From the NCBI GenBank assembly GCA_001487125.1, contig LN913013.1:2149110-2213109 (forward strand): a stretch of DNA of 64,000 nucleotides. Reading direction: 5' to 3'. Positions 19,177-28,613 of the stretch are shown here, one piece after another. A program made the translations under genes and the position numbers. The stretch comes from Gabonibacter massiliensis (GTDB lineage Bacteria; Bacteroidota; Bacteroidia; Bacteroidales; Marinifilaceae). The stretch's first letter is position 1. Each line of letters opens with the position of its first letter. Below the pieces are notes generated by a model. It ran no database searches. It was not told the DNA's origin and saw nothing but the letters and a program-made list of their open reading frames with translations.

Positions 19177-20871
19177 TCAATTATCTCCGCCGATCTCTTT
19201 TATTGCCTCGGTTACATTGATAGCATAATCCCCGATTTTTTCACATTCGAAGAAAATGTCGCTATAGATAATACCTGTAGCGTAATCGTATTTTTTCTCT
19301 TCGATTGCCGTGAGGTGTTCCTGTTGTAAAATCGTTCGGTAATCATTGATAGTTTGTTCTACTTCGTAAGCTTTTTTGGCCTTTACTTCCTTATACTCCG
19401 TAGCCAGATTAGCACACATAACAACCAAAGCTTCGTCCACGATATCGAGCATGTGTTGTAACTTCTCGTCTATGAAATCCGGAAAAGTGATGTTTTGACT
19501 GTTTCTTCGCCCGATGGCTTTGGCTATATTCAAGGAAGAGTCGGCAATGCTTTCTATCTCGGAAACAATACGGAACATGGCCCGGACACGCTGGGAGTTC
19601 TCGGTAGAAAGCTTGGATTCCGAAACCTTGGTCAGGTAATCGGCGATCTCGACCTCCACCAAATCACTTTCATCTTCTAATTTATCGATCTTATTGAATT
19701 TTTTCTCGAAATCTTTCGTCGGAGTATGTAAGCATTCCACGACGAGCCGGTACATATCCAAGGTATTGTTTCCATAGTGGGTGATCTCCTGTTTCGCTTG
19801 GAAGAGAGAAGCATCCGGAGTAGAGAGTAAACCGATTTTGATGTGTTTCAAGGTAAATGCGTCATCTGCCGTCTCTTTCGATTTGATGATGCGGGTAACC
19901 AGTCTGGCAATCACTTTTGTGAAACCGATAAGAATAACGACGTTAGCTACATTGAAGCAGGTGTGAAACAAAGAGAGGGCAACGGGAACAGATCCGATAT
20001 TGGTAAAAGGATCGCCGATCCCGAGGTGTTCGCTAAGTCCCGCAACCCATCTTAGGAAAAAAGGAAAGATGGCAAGGACCCAGATGACTCCGAATACATT
20101 AAACAGGAAATGGGCGAAAGCCGCTCTTTTGGCCGTCGTGTTAGCTATCATGGCAGCCAGGTTGGCGGTAATAGTCGTTCCGATGTTTTCGCCTAATACC
20201 ATGGAGGCGGCAATATCGAAGCCGATCCAGCCGTTGGCGCACATCACCAGGGTTAGAGCCATGGTGGCCGAGGAGGATTGGATAAGGATGGTTAAAGCCG
20301 TTCCGATCAGCATAAATAGAATATAGGAACCGTATCCTAAATCCGTGTAATTGTGTAAAAAGTTTAGAATCTCCGGGTTTTCGTGGATGTTAGGCATCGA
20401 TTTTTGTAAGAAATCCAACCCGATAAATAGTAATCCGAATCCGATAATTAACTCTCCCCAGCTTTTTCGAATCCGTTTGGCTGAAAAGAGTAAAGGCAGA
20501 CTAAGTCCGATTAAAGGGAGGGAGAGGCTGACCATACTGACCTTAAATCCGAGGATGGAGATTAACCAGGCAGTAAAGGTGGTTCCCACGTTGGCACCCA
20601 TAATGACCCCTATGGAACCTACTAAGTTTAATAGTCCCGCGTTCACGAAACTGACAACCATAACGGTAGTCGCCGAGGAACTCTGGATAATAGTCGTAAT
20701 TAATAGTCCGGTGATGACACCTTTGACCCGGTTGGAAGTCATGGCTGCCAGTATGTGTCTCATCTTGTCACCCGCGACCTTTTGTAGGGCCTCGCTCATC
20801 ATCTTCATTCCGAAGAGAAACACTCCCAGCGATCCGATTAACTGGAGAAAATCAAGAATGGAATAATTCAT
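19177..20871 (-). CDS. Na+/phosphate symporter family protein with PhoU domain
   Basis: This inner-membrane protein has two repeated Na/Pi-cotransporter units with the paired QSSSAT motifs: TTIIQSSSATTVMV near residues 58-71 and ILIQSSSATMALT near 195-210. A cytoplasmic PhoU-like helical region runs from about 340 to the end at 564. It probably imports phosphate or a related anion with sodium. It resembles YjbB/NptA proteins. A TATTTTTG element on the minus strand at 20889-20896 lies 18 bases upstream. It precedes glyS by 42 bases without a functional link I know of. Confidence 0.9.
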   Translation of the reverse strand: MNYSILDFLQLIGSLGVFLFGMKMMSEALQKVAGDKMRHILAAMTSNRVKGVITGLLITTIIQSSSATTVMVVSFVNAGLLNLVGSIGVIMGANVGTTFTAWLISILGFKVSMVSLSLPLIGLSLPLLFSAKRIRKSWGELIIGFGLLFIGLDFLQKSMPNIHENPEILNFLHNYTDLGYGSYILFMLIGTALTILIQSSSATMALTLVMCANGWIGFDIAASMVLGENIGTTITANLAAMIANTTAKRAAFAHFLFNVFGVIWVLAIFPFFLRWVAGLSEHLGIGDPFTNIGSVPVALSLFHTCFNVANVVILIGFTKVIARLVTRIIKSKETADDAFTLKHIKIGLLSTPDASLFQAKQEITHYGNNTLDMYRLVVECLHTPTKDFEKKFNKIDKLEDESDLVEVEIADYLTKVSESKLSTENSQRVRAMFRIVSEIESIADSSLNIAKAIGRRNSQNITFPDFIDEKLQHMLDIVDEALVVMCANLATEYKEVKAKKAYEVEQTINDYRTILQQEHLTAIEEKKYDYATGIIYSDIFFECEKIGDYAINVTEAIKEIGGDN

Positions 20872-21024
20872 AAATATACTTTTCCTAACAAAAATAAAAT
20901 TTGCGACGGTAAAGGTATATAAAGTAAATAAAAAAAGCCCCTATTGCTATCCCTTTTTTGTTTTTGACCGATTAAATCCTGTGAAATTGTATTAATACTT
21001 CCTATTATGTCGTAACGGGATAAT

Positions 21025-21056
21025 AAAAAACCGCTCGAAAACTCGAGCGGTTTTTT
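21025..21056 (-). terminator. Rho-independent terminator of groEL
   Basis: An 8-bp GC-rich stem (21031-21038 with 21043-21050) and a 4-base loop are flanked by six A and six T. It is symmetrical in form, but only groEL ends here, on the minus strand. Confidence 0.9.
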
Positions 21057-21074
21057 ATGGTCATATGCATGTTT

Positions 21075-22718
<1,644 letters not shown>

Positions 22719-22743
22719 TTAAATTTTGATTTACGATTTGAGA

Positions 22744-23013
22744 TTAGAGGACAACCAAAACGTCCGTTTGATTCATTACTAAATATTTCTTATCATCGAT
22801 GTGAAGTTCTGTTCCGGCGTATTTTCCGAATAAAACGGTATCGCCAACTTTAATTTCCATTGGTTCATCATGTTTTCCATTACCTGTTGCGATGACAACT
22901 CCTTTTTGTGGTTTCTCTTGTGCTGAATCCGGAATGATAATTCCAGATGCTGTCTTTGTTTCTGCCTCTACCGGCTCTACGATGATTTTGCTAAGAACAG
23001 TCTTTAGTGCCAT
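22744..23013 (-). CDS. groS: Co-chaperonin GroES
   Basis: GroES is the 10-kDa lid of the GroEL chamber. The 89-residue sequence includes KIIVEPVEAETKTASGIIIPDSAQEKPQKG, covering the mobile loop, and then a GDTVLFGKYAGTEL roof segment. It is the first gene of the groES-groEL operon and sits 55 bases from the predicted sigma-54 start site. Confidence 0.97.
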   Translation of the reverse strand: MALKTVLSKIIVEPVEAETKTASGIIIPDSAQEKPQKGVVIATGNGKHDEPMEIKVGDTVLFGKYAGTELHIDDKKYLVMNQTDVLVVL

Positions 23014-23077
23014 AATTCTTATCGTTTAAAAGTTTATATTAATTATTTCGATTCGTTTTTAATTACGACAGGAAACT

Positions 23078-23093
23078 TGCATTTTCCGTGCCA
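23078..23093 (-). promoter_or_regulatory. Sigma-54 (-24/-12) promoter for groES-groEL
   Basis: On the minus strand the sequence reads TGGCACGGAAAATGCA. Compared with TGGCACG-N4-TTGCA it has one mismatch. The GG and GC pairs are exactly 10 bases apart, the spacing sigma-54 requires. Transcription should start near 23067, about 55 bases before the groES ATG. It abuts the T run of the secG terminator. A sigma-54-activating AAA+ protein is encoded 1.8 kb upstream on the same strand. Confidence 0.75.
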
Positions 23094-23096
23094 AAC

Positions 23097-23133
23097 AAAA
23101 AAATGTCAGCATGACTGACATACTGACATTTTT
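23097..23133 (-). terminator. Rho-independent terminator of secG
   Basis: On the minus strand an 11-bp stem (23123-23133 with 23099-23109) is followed by a T run that merges into the -24 region of the groES promoter. Confidence 0.85.
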
Positions 23134-23163
23134 ACTTTACGAGTTTTGTCTTTATAATGTTTC

Positions 23164-23541
23164 TTATTTTTCTTCCGGAGTGGTAGTTTTATTTTCTTCA
23201 GACGGATTTGACGTATTATTGTCTGTACTTCCCGTTGAAAAGTCGGGCATGGACTGTTGTATTGGAACGGCCATATTACCGATTTTTTCCTGAATGGCAG
23301 ATTTACCTCCCTGTTCTTCTCTGGGGATAAGCATTGAGGCTGCAACACATAGAACCAACATGGCTCCTGCTAATGTCCAAGTCGCTTTCTCCAGAAAATC
23401 CGTTGTTTTTCTTACGCCCATAATTTGGTTTGAGGAAGCAAAAGTGGAAGATAACCCGCCTCCTTTTGAATTTTGCACCAAAACAATCAGTATAAGTAAA
23501 GCGCAAACAATAAAGATCAAAACAGAAATAGCTATGTACAT
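23164..23541 (-). CDS. secG: Preprotein translocase subunit SecG
   Basis: SecG is the small accessory subunit of the SecYEG channel in the inner membrane. The 125-residue protein has two transmembrane helices, at about 2-22 and 58-76. The family segment VQNSKGGGLSSTF lies between them, followed by DFLEKATWTLA. The C-terminal 45 residues are polar and rich in Thr, Asn and Glu. The start overlaps the end of the upstream TPR-like gene by 10 bases, so the two are translationally coupled. A terminator follows. Confidence 0.95.
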   Translation of the reverse strand: MYIAISVLIFIVCALLILIVLVQNSKGGGLSSTFASSNQIMGVRKTTDFLEKATWTLAGAMLVLCVAASMLIPREEQGGKSAIQEKIGNMAVPIQQSMPDFSTGSTDNNTSNPSEENKTTTPEEK

Positions 23542-24275
23542 GATGAATTCGTATTATTATTTATTATCTCTTTAATTTTTTCGATTTGGTTCGCAAAGTA
23601 AATACTTTTTTCCGGATATTTCAAACTTAATTTTAGATAAGTTGCGACAGCCTTGTCATATAGTTTTTGTTTCACGTATATTTTAGCTAACGTTTCTGAA
23701 AAGAAACTTTCGTTTTCTTCTATGGCAATCCCGGAGTTTTTACTCGTGTCTTCCGGGTCTTTCAGGATGGGCCTGCTCTTTTGCTCGGACCCTTCAGTGG
23801 GAACATCCCGGTTTGTGTTTTTGTTTTTTGAGGGCTTTCTTAATACATGTGCAATCTCGCTTATCGGCAAGATTTCTTCATCGGGAAATTCGTTTTCGAT
23901 TCGATAAGGTATCAGTAACGGTGTCGCGGACGACGAGGGATCTTTTTTCAGGTTGACCTCCTCCGTGTCTTTGATGAATTCAATGGCCATGTGGTTTTTT
24001 GCGTCAGACTCCAAAAAGGTAAATGCCATTTTTTCCTCTAAGGGGATCATATCATGCAGAAACCGGTAAAATTGTTTGTGATCAGGGATATGGATGGTGT
24101 TTTGCTTCAATTTTTCAGTGTAAGCGATTTGTCCTGAAACATGCAATAGTTTCAGGTATATCATCCGGGGAAGGGCGAAGTAAGGAAATTTTTCTATTAA
24201 GCTCTCCAATGCTTTTAGTTTTTCATCTTCTGCCTCCTGCGAATGAATGAATCCGATTAGTTCGTTCAAATTCAC
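23532..24275 (-). CDS. TPR-like hypothetical protein between lptE and secG
   Basis: The 247-residue protein has no enzyme motif. The C-terminal third (SETLAKIYVKQKLYDKAVATYLKLSLKYPEKSIYF, read as adjacent pieces) is one clear tetratricopeptide-like unit, and the N-terminal half is helical. The middle is polar and low-complexity, around 140-180. It starts with GTG (24275), since no in-frame ATG lies nearby. It sits 14 bases after lptE and overlaps secG by 10 bases. This order recurs in Bacteroidales as far as I know, which suggests an envelope-assembly role, but that is inference. Confidence 0.7.
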   Translation of the reverse strand: MNLNELIGFIHSQEAEDEKLKALESLIEKFPYFALPRMIYLKLLHVSGQIAYTEKLKQNTIHIPDHKQFYRFLHDMIPLEEKMAFTFLESDAKNHMAIEFIKDTEEVNLKKDPSSSATPLLIPYRIENEFPDEEILPISEIAHVLRKPSKNKNTNRDVPTEGSEQKSRPILKDPEDTSKNSGIAIEENESFFSETLAKIYVKQKLYDKAVATYLKLSLKYPEKSIYFANQIEKIKEIINNNTNSSCT

Positions 24276-24289
24276 CGATCTGTTAAATG

Positions 24290-24808
24290 TTACCAGTTGA
24301 CAAATGCTTTATTGTATACGTCTTCGATGATTTCATCAACGATTTTTTTGATTAAATCGGCCTCGATAGCATCGTAATCTTCATCGATACCGTAGTTTTG
24401 ATAATGGGAAAACCGGGAATCGAAATTTGATTTGCCTGTTTCGTCCTTCGTGTTGGTATATTTTACCCGTATCTCGATGGTTAATCGGTTGGAGGCTGCC
24501 ACTTCGTTGTTTTGTATCTCCATCGGACGTTGGGAGAACCCGACAATCTGCCCTTCGAAACGTACGTCTCCGTCATTGTTGGTTACTTCTGTCAGGTTGG
24601 TTCTGGAACGGAGGTAACTTTTCAATGCTTCTGTAAAATTTGATCCCAAATCCGGAGCGAACGCGGTTTTGTTCGAAAAATAATCGACGGAAAACGTTTT
24701 CACGTCGGGAGATATCTGGGCTCCGGTAAATGAATAGCTTACGCTCGCTAACTTGCAACCGCTAAAACCAATAGCCAATAATAATACAGGTATAATTTTT
24801 TTAATCAT
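24290..24808 (-). CDS. lptE: LPS-assembly lipoprotein LptE
   Basis: LptE plugs the LptD barrel that inserts LPS into the outer membrane. ATG 24808 gives MIKKIIPVLLLAIGFSGCKL, a lipoprotein signal with its lipobox cysteine at residue 18. It is followed by SYSFTGAQISPDVKTFSVDYF, which is characteristic of Bacteroidota LptE. The product is 172 residues. The frame extends upstream to 24868, but that adds a hydrophobic run overlapping the previous gene, so the internal ATG is preferred. It lies between the sigma-54 activator and the TPR-like gene in one minus-strand cluster. Confidence 0.88.
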   Translation of the reverse strand: MIKKIIPVLLLAIGFSGCKLASVSYSFTGAQISPDVKTFSVDYFSNKTAFAPDLGSNFTEALKSYLRSRTNLTEVTNNDGDVRFEGQIVGFSQRPMEIQNNEVAASNRLTIEIRVKYTNTKDETGKSNFDSRFSHYQNYGIDEDYDAIEADLIKKIVDEIIEDVYNKAFVNW

Positions 24809-24857
24809 AAGCAGTTTATAAAACTTAGTGAACAAAAGTAATAAACTTTTCCAAGAA

Positions 24858-26087
24858 TCAATTTTCAATATTGTATTCTTTCAATTTTCGATATAAGGTC
24901 CTTTCCGAGATACCGAGATCTTGTGCCGCTAATTTTCGTTTCCCGTGGTTCTTTTCCAGAGCCTTTATAATCATCTCTTTCTCTTTTTCTTCTAAGGAAA
25001 GAGATTCTTCAATAACAGCTTCGGTGTCTTCGATGTGTTCTTCCTCTTTAGGGAAAATTTTTGTAACGGGCGGTTTCCCCAGTTCTGCCGGGGCCGTATC
25101 GTATAAATTCCGAAGAACAATAGAGGTCGAAGGTTTGATATCTGTTTTTTCTATCTGCTCTTTTTGCATGATGTCATACACGAGTTGCTTTAAATCATTC
25201 ATGTCTTTTTTCATGTCGAAAAGAATTTTATAAAGAATCTCTCTTTCATTGGCAAAACTCTGATCGTTCTCCGGGAGGTTGGTAAGAGTCGGAAGGTTGT
25301 TACCCTGTTGGGGAAGATACTCTTTTAATGTTTGGGCATCCACGATTCTTTCCCGTTCCAGGATAGAGATCTGTTCGGTAATGTTTTTCAATTGCCTGAC
25401 ATTACCTGGCCAGGAGTAATTTTCCAATACGAAAGCGGCTTCCTCTGAAAGTTTAATCGCCGGCATGCGGTATTTCTCGGCAAAATCTGCCGCAAATTTG
25501 CGGAAAAGTAGGACAATATCTTCTTTACGTTCCCGAAGCGGGGGAATTTGAATGGGGATGGTGCTGATCCGATAATAGAGGTCTTCTCTGAATTTACCGT
25601 TTTTTACTGCCGAGGGGAGATCCACGTTGGTTGCCGCGATAACTCTCACGTCGGTTTTTTGCACTTTCGAAGAACCGACGCGAATGAACTCTCCGGCTTC
25701 GAGTACGCGTAACAATTTAGCTTGAGTGGATAGAGGCAATTCCCCTACTTCATCCAGAAAAATCGTTCCCCCGTTGCTTACTTCGAAATATCCCTTCCGG
25801 TCTGCCAACGCTCCCGTGAACGAGCCCTTTTCGTGTCCGAACAGTTCGGAATCGATAGTCCCTTCGGGGATAGCTCCGCAGTTTACTGCAATGTATTGAG
25901 CGTGTTTACGGCTACTGTAACTATGAATAATACGCGGGAAGATCTCTTTCCCCACTCCGCTTTCTCCCGTTATCATGACGGTGAAGTCCGTGGGGGCGAC
26001 TTGTATAGCTTTTTCTATTGCCCTGTTTAATTTTAAATCGTTACCGATAATTTCGAATCGTTGCTTAATGGCTCTTATATCTTCCAT
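24858..26087 (-). CDS. Sigma-54-dependent transcriptional activator (AAA+ and Fis-type HTH)
   Basis: This is an NtrC-type enhancer-binding protein without an N-terminal receiver or sensor domain. Walker A is GESGVGKE at residues 41-48. The sigma-54 contact loop is GSFTGA at 88-93, a variant of GAFTGA. Walker B is GGTIFLDE at 106-113, and the arginine-finger region includes REDLYYRIS. A linker of about 130 residues with a coiled stretch leads to a Fis-type helix-turn-helix at the C-terminus (KRKLAAQDLGISERTLYRKL). With no input domain it may be controlled by level or by a partner. The downstream groES operon carries a matching -24/-12 promoter. Confidence 0.92.
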   Translation of the reverse strand: MEDIRAIKQRFEIIGNDLKLNRAIEKAIQVAPTDFTVMITGESGVGKEIFPRIIHSYSSRKHAQYIAVNCGAIPEGTIDSELFGHEKGSFTGALADRKGYFEVSNGGTIFLDEVGELPLSTQAKLLRVLEAGEFIRVGSSKVQKTDVRVIAATNVDLPSAVKNGKFREDLYYRISTIPIQIPPLRERKEDIVLLFRKFAADFAEKYRMPAIKLSEEAAFVLENYSWPGNVRQLKNITEQISILERERIVDAQTLKEYLPQQGNNLPTLTNLPENDQSFANEREILYKILFDMKKDMNDLKQLVYDIMQKEQIEKTDIKPSTSIVLRNLYDTAPAELGKPPVTKIFPKEEEHIEDTEAVIEESLSLEEKEKEMIIKALEKNHGKRKLAAQDLGISERTLYRKLKEYNIEN

Positions 26088-26180
26088 TTTCCAATTTCTG
26101 TTTTAGAATTATGCCTATCTGCAAAATTAGCAGTTTTTACTGACATAATTACATTGTCAAAAATAGTTTTTATCATCTTT

Positions 26181-26193
26181 TCCGTTTAACGGA
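26181..26193. promoter_or_regulatory. Perfect 13-base palindrome in a divergent intergenic region
   Basis: TCCGTTTAACGGA is a perfect odd palindrome between the divergent sigma-54 activator and lipoprotein genes. It could be an operator for either; no binding protein is indicated. Confidence 0.35.
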
Positions 26194-26322
26194 TAACTTT
26201 GGAAAATGACTTACGTAAAAGTAAAAGTTTGAACTCGGTGACGTGGATAGAATATTTTATTAATCTGATTTTTTTTTGGAGTTAAATTTATATATTCGTG
26301 ACAAATTAAAAGCACAGAAACA

Positions 26323-27012
26323 ATGAGAAACACATTAATGATTGCGGCACTCTTGGCCTTTGTTTTGGCCGGATGCCAACCCAAGGTTCAAAATCTGAAC
26401 GTTAAGCGGGATCATTTGTCTCATACGACAGGTGATTGGAGTATCGAAGTAAAGCATTCGGTTTTCTCCTCTTCGACTCCGGCCGTAAACAAGAGTTGTG
26501 AGGTTTTGAACGGAGAAATCCAGAAATGTTTAAACGGTTTGATCGATAGTTTGAAAGCAGATGCGACCGATTTTTTTAATACCTTTGTAACGGATACGAC
26601 AAATCGTCCGGTATGGGGTTACGAGTTGGTTGCGGGCGATAGCGTATTCATGGCGACAGACGAATACGTGAGCGTTCTTTTAACGGTCTATACTTTTACG
26701 GGTGGAGCGCACGGAATGACTAACTTTTATGCCTTTAATTATGATGTGAAAAATCAAAAGCTGCTGTCTCCGAAGGACATTGTAAATTATTCCAAGGAGA
26801 AAGCAATCAATACCCTGTTAAAAGCACATTTTAAAAATCCGGATGATTGTTTTACTACGGACCCGACATTGGATGCCGTAACGGTGATTAATTTTAATCG
26901 GAAGGAGTTGTGTTTTACTTATGCGCAATATGTATTAGGAGCTTATGCTTGCGGTGTGGCGCAAATAAATGTTCCCCGGACGGAGTTGAAAGGAGATTTA
27001 TTCATTCATTAG
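26323..27012 (+). CDS. Lipoprotein with DUF4163/DUF3298 (RsiV-like) domains
   Basis: The start MRNTLMIAALLAFVLAGCQP is a lipoprotein signal with the cysteine at residue 18. The remaining part resembles the DUF4163 plus DUF3298 pair seen in periplasmic or surface lipoproteins and in the outer part of anti-sigma factor RsiV. YVSVLLTVYTFTGGAHGMTNFYAFNYD is the typical DUF3298 core. The product is 229 residues. It has a strong terminator and stands alone. RsiV binds lysozyme in Bacillus, but nothing here shows that role. It precedes an ECF sigma gene across a terminator, so a link is only suggestive. Confidence 0.78.
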   Translation: MRNTLMIAALLAFVLAGCQPKVQNLNVKRDHLSHTTGDWSIEVKHSVFSSSTPAVNKSCEVLNGEIQKCLNGLIDSLKADATDFFNTFVTDTTNRPVWGYELVAGDSVFMATDEYVSVLLTVYTFTGGAHGMTNFYAFNYDVKNQKLLSPKDIVNYSKEKAINTLLKAHFKNPDDCFTTDPTLDAVTVINFNRKELCFTYAQYVLGAYACGVAQINVPRTELKGDLFIH

Positions 27013-27020
27013 CATATTGT

Positions 27021-27090
27021 AATTGTCTCTTTTTTACCTTCAATCTCCCATAAGAACCGAGATCGGGTAAAAAGAGACAATTTTCTTCTG
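27021..27090 (+). terminator. Long terminator hairpin after the DUF3298 lipoprotein
   Basis: A 17-bp stem with a single bulged T (27021-27038 with 27066-27082) is followed by TTTTCTTCT. Confidence 0.85.
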
Positions 27091-27095
27091 ATGGG

Positions 27096-27126
27096 TTGAA
27101 TTACTCCGACTTTATTCATATATTTG
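27096..27126 (+). promoter_or_regulatory. Bacteroidota promoter of the ECF sigma gene
   Basis: TTG at 27096-27098 and TATATTTG at 27119-27126 are 20 bases apart, matching TTG-N19-21-TAnnTTTG. Transcription would begin near 27133, giving a leader of only about 13 bases and supporting the TTG start codon. Confidence 0.7.
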
Positions 27127-27145
27127 TGGAAAAGAGTGTGTAAGC

Positions 27146-27727
27146 TTGATTCCTGTAGATAAATATAGAAGTGACGAAGAACTTTTACAACTGTATTGTA
27201 AGAGCGGGAAACTTATTTATCTAACCGATCTGTACAAGAGGTACATGCCATTGGTGTACGGTGTCGCGTTAAAGTACCTCAAAAAGCCGGAGGATGCTCA
27301 AGATGCTGTCATGCAGTTGTTCGAAAATACGGTGGAAAAAGCTAAAAGTACGAAAATAGAAGTCTTTAAATCTTGGCTTTATACCTGTACGAGGAATTAT
27401 TGTCTGATGGAGTTGCGAAAAAAAACATGGAATGTTTCTTTAAATTTAGATCATTCGTTTATGGATTTCTGTGAAGATTTGCATCTTGAATTCGATGGAG
27501 AAAATGAAGAGCGGGAAAAAGCGGTGCGGGAGTGTATGGAGGAGTTACCCGAAAAACAGAGAATTTGTATTAATCATTTCTTTTTTGATGAACTTTCCTA
27601 TAAGGAAGTGGAGATGCGAACAGGATTCTCTTCTAAGAACGTGAAGAGTTTTATTCAGAACGGAAAACGGAATTTGAAGCTTTGTATAAATCGGAAAGGC
27701 TTGGGTGTCTATGACAGGGAGCAATGA
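27146..27727 (+). CDS. ECF-type RNA polymerase sigma factor
   Basis: The 193-residue protein has sigma region 2 at about residues 20-90 (DLYKRYMPLVYGVALKYLKK, PEDAQDAVMQLFE, SWLYTCTRNYCLMELRKK). Sigma region 4 is near 130-180 (LPEKQRICINHFFFDELSYKEVEMRTG, then a recognition helix SSKNVKSFIQNGKRNLK). The start codon is TTG at 27146: an in-frame stop lies further upstream with no ATG between, and the next ATG is inside region 2. It overlaps the downstream gene by 17 bases, so the pair is coupled. That partner probably acts as its anti-sigma factor. Confidence 0.9.
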   Translation: MIPVDKYRSDEELLQLYCKSGKLIYLTDLYKRYMPLVYGVALKYLKKPEDAQDAVMQLFENTVEKAKSTKIEVFKSWLYTCTRNYCLMELRKKTWNVSLNLDHSFMDFCEDLHLEFDGENEEREKAVRECMEELPEKQRICINHFFFDELSYKEVEMRTGFSSKNVKSFIQNGKRNLKLCINRKGLGVYDREQ

Positions 27728-28613
27728 CATAAAAGAGTATCTTCGAAGTAATCGGAAAGGCCAGGCGGCTAATCGCCTGGAAAAAGATGCTTTGTCCGAT
27801 CCTTTTTTGTATGAGGCGATGGAAGGATTGTCGCAGACTTCCGATCCTATGGATGGTTTGATACGTTTGGAACGGCAACTCGATGACCGGGCTTCGGTGG
27901 GGAATCACTTTAGGCAACGGGTATGGGGAATCGTTGCCGGAGTCATTGTTGTTACGGGTATTGCATTGTGTTTTTTATGGCCGGTCGACGAGACGGAACA
28001 GAATGTGATGTTGAGCAAGGGTGGCGAAAAGGCCAGTGTCCCGGGGGGAAAAGTAGAGAGCCCTGTCGCGTTGTCGAGAAGTAGGAAGCCGGATTCTTTG
28101 GTAGAAAATGCAAAGCCGGTCATAATGGCCGATGCGGAAAGAGCAGATACGGTCAATACGGAGAAAGAAGATGAGAAGATGGATCGTGCCGTTGAGAATA
28201 TCAGGGCAAAAGAAAGTAAAATGAAAAGGACTGTAACGGGGAGTTCGGTAAAAGTTGATTCCGGAATGCAGAAAACGAAAGGAGATTCTCTTATGGCAGA
28301 AAATGTCATCCGTTTTAACCGCTACGCGGAAAAGAATTTGAAATACCCGAAGGAAGAGGTAGAGGAAAATAAAACCGGAGAAGTCCGACTCTCTTTCGAG
28401 ATTAATCAAAAAGGCGTACCTTCCCGTATACGGATAGCTGATGGTTTTTCTTATCCCGTGAATGATGAAATCATCCGTTTGCTCGTCGACGGTCCCCGGT
28501 GGAAAAAGGTCGATGGGATAGGAAGGGTGGAAGTGATTGTCCGTTTCGAATTAGGAAAAGAGCGAAAGGATGATCGTGCTGTTTTACGTTTGGTAGACTT
28601 CGTTGAAAAATGA
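27711..28613 (+). CDS. Membrane protein with anti-sigma-like N-terminus and TonB C-terminal domain
   Basis: The 300-residue product has a short cytoplasmic helical N-terminus (NDIKEYLRSNRKGQAANRLE followed by a DPFLYEAMEGL segment). That pattern is known from Bacteroidota proteins encoded next to ECF sigma factors. One transmembrane helix lies near residues 74-92. A polar periplasmic linker runs to about 200, and the final 90 residues look like a TonB C-terminal domain (YAEKNLKYPKEEVEENKTGE, then VRLSFEINQKGVPSRIRI). ATG 27711 overlaps the sigma gene by 17 bases. It may combine anti-sigma and TonB-like functions. Its 3' end overlaps the convergent DUF4435 gene by 30 bases. Confidence 0.75.
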   Translation: MTGSNDIKEYLRSNRKGQAANRLEKDALSDPFLYEAMEGLSQTSDPMDGLIRLERQLDDRASVGNHFRQRVWGIVAGVIVVTGIALCFLWPVDETEQNVMLSKGGEKASVPGGKVESPVALSRSRKPDSLVENAKPVIMADAERADTVNTEKEDEKMDRAVENIRAKESKMKRTVTGSSVKVDSGMQKTKGDSLMAENVIRFNRYAEKNLKYPKEEVEENKTGEVRLSFEINQKGVPSRIRIADGFSYPVNDEIIRLLVDGPRWKKVDGIGRVEVIVRFELGKERKDDRAVLRLVDFVEK

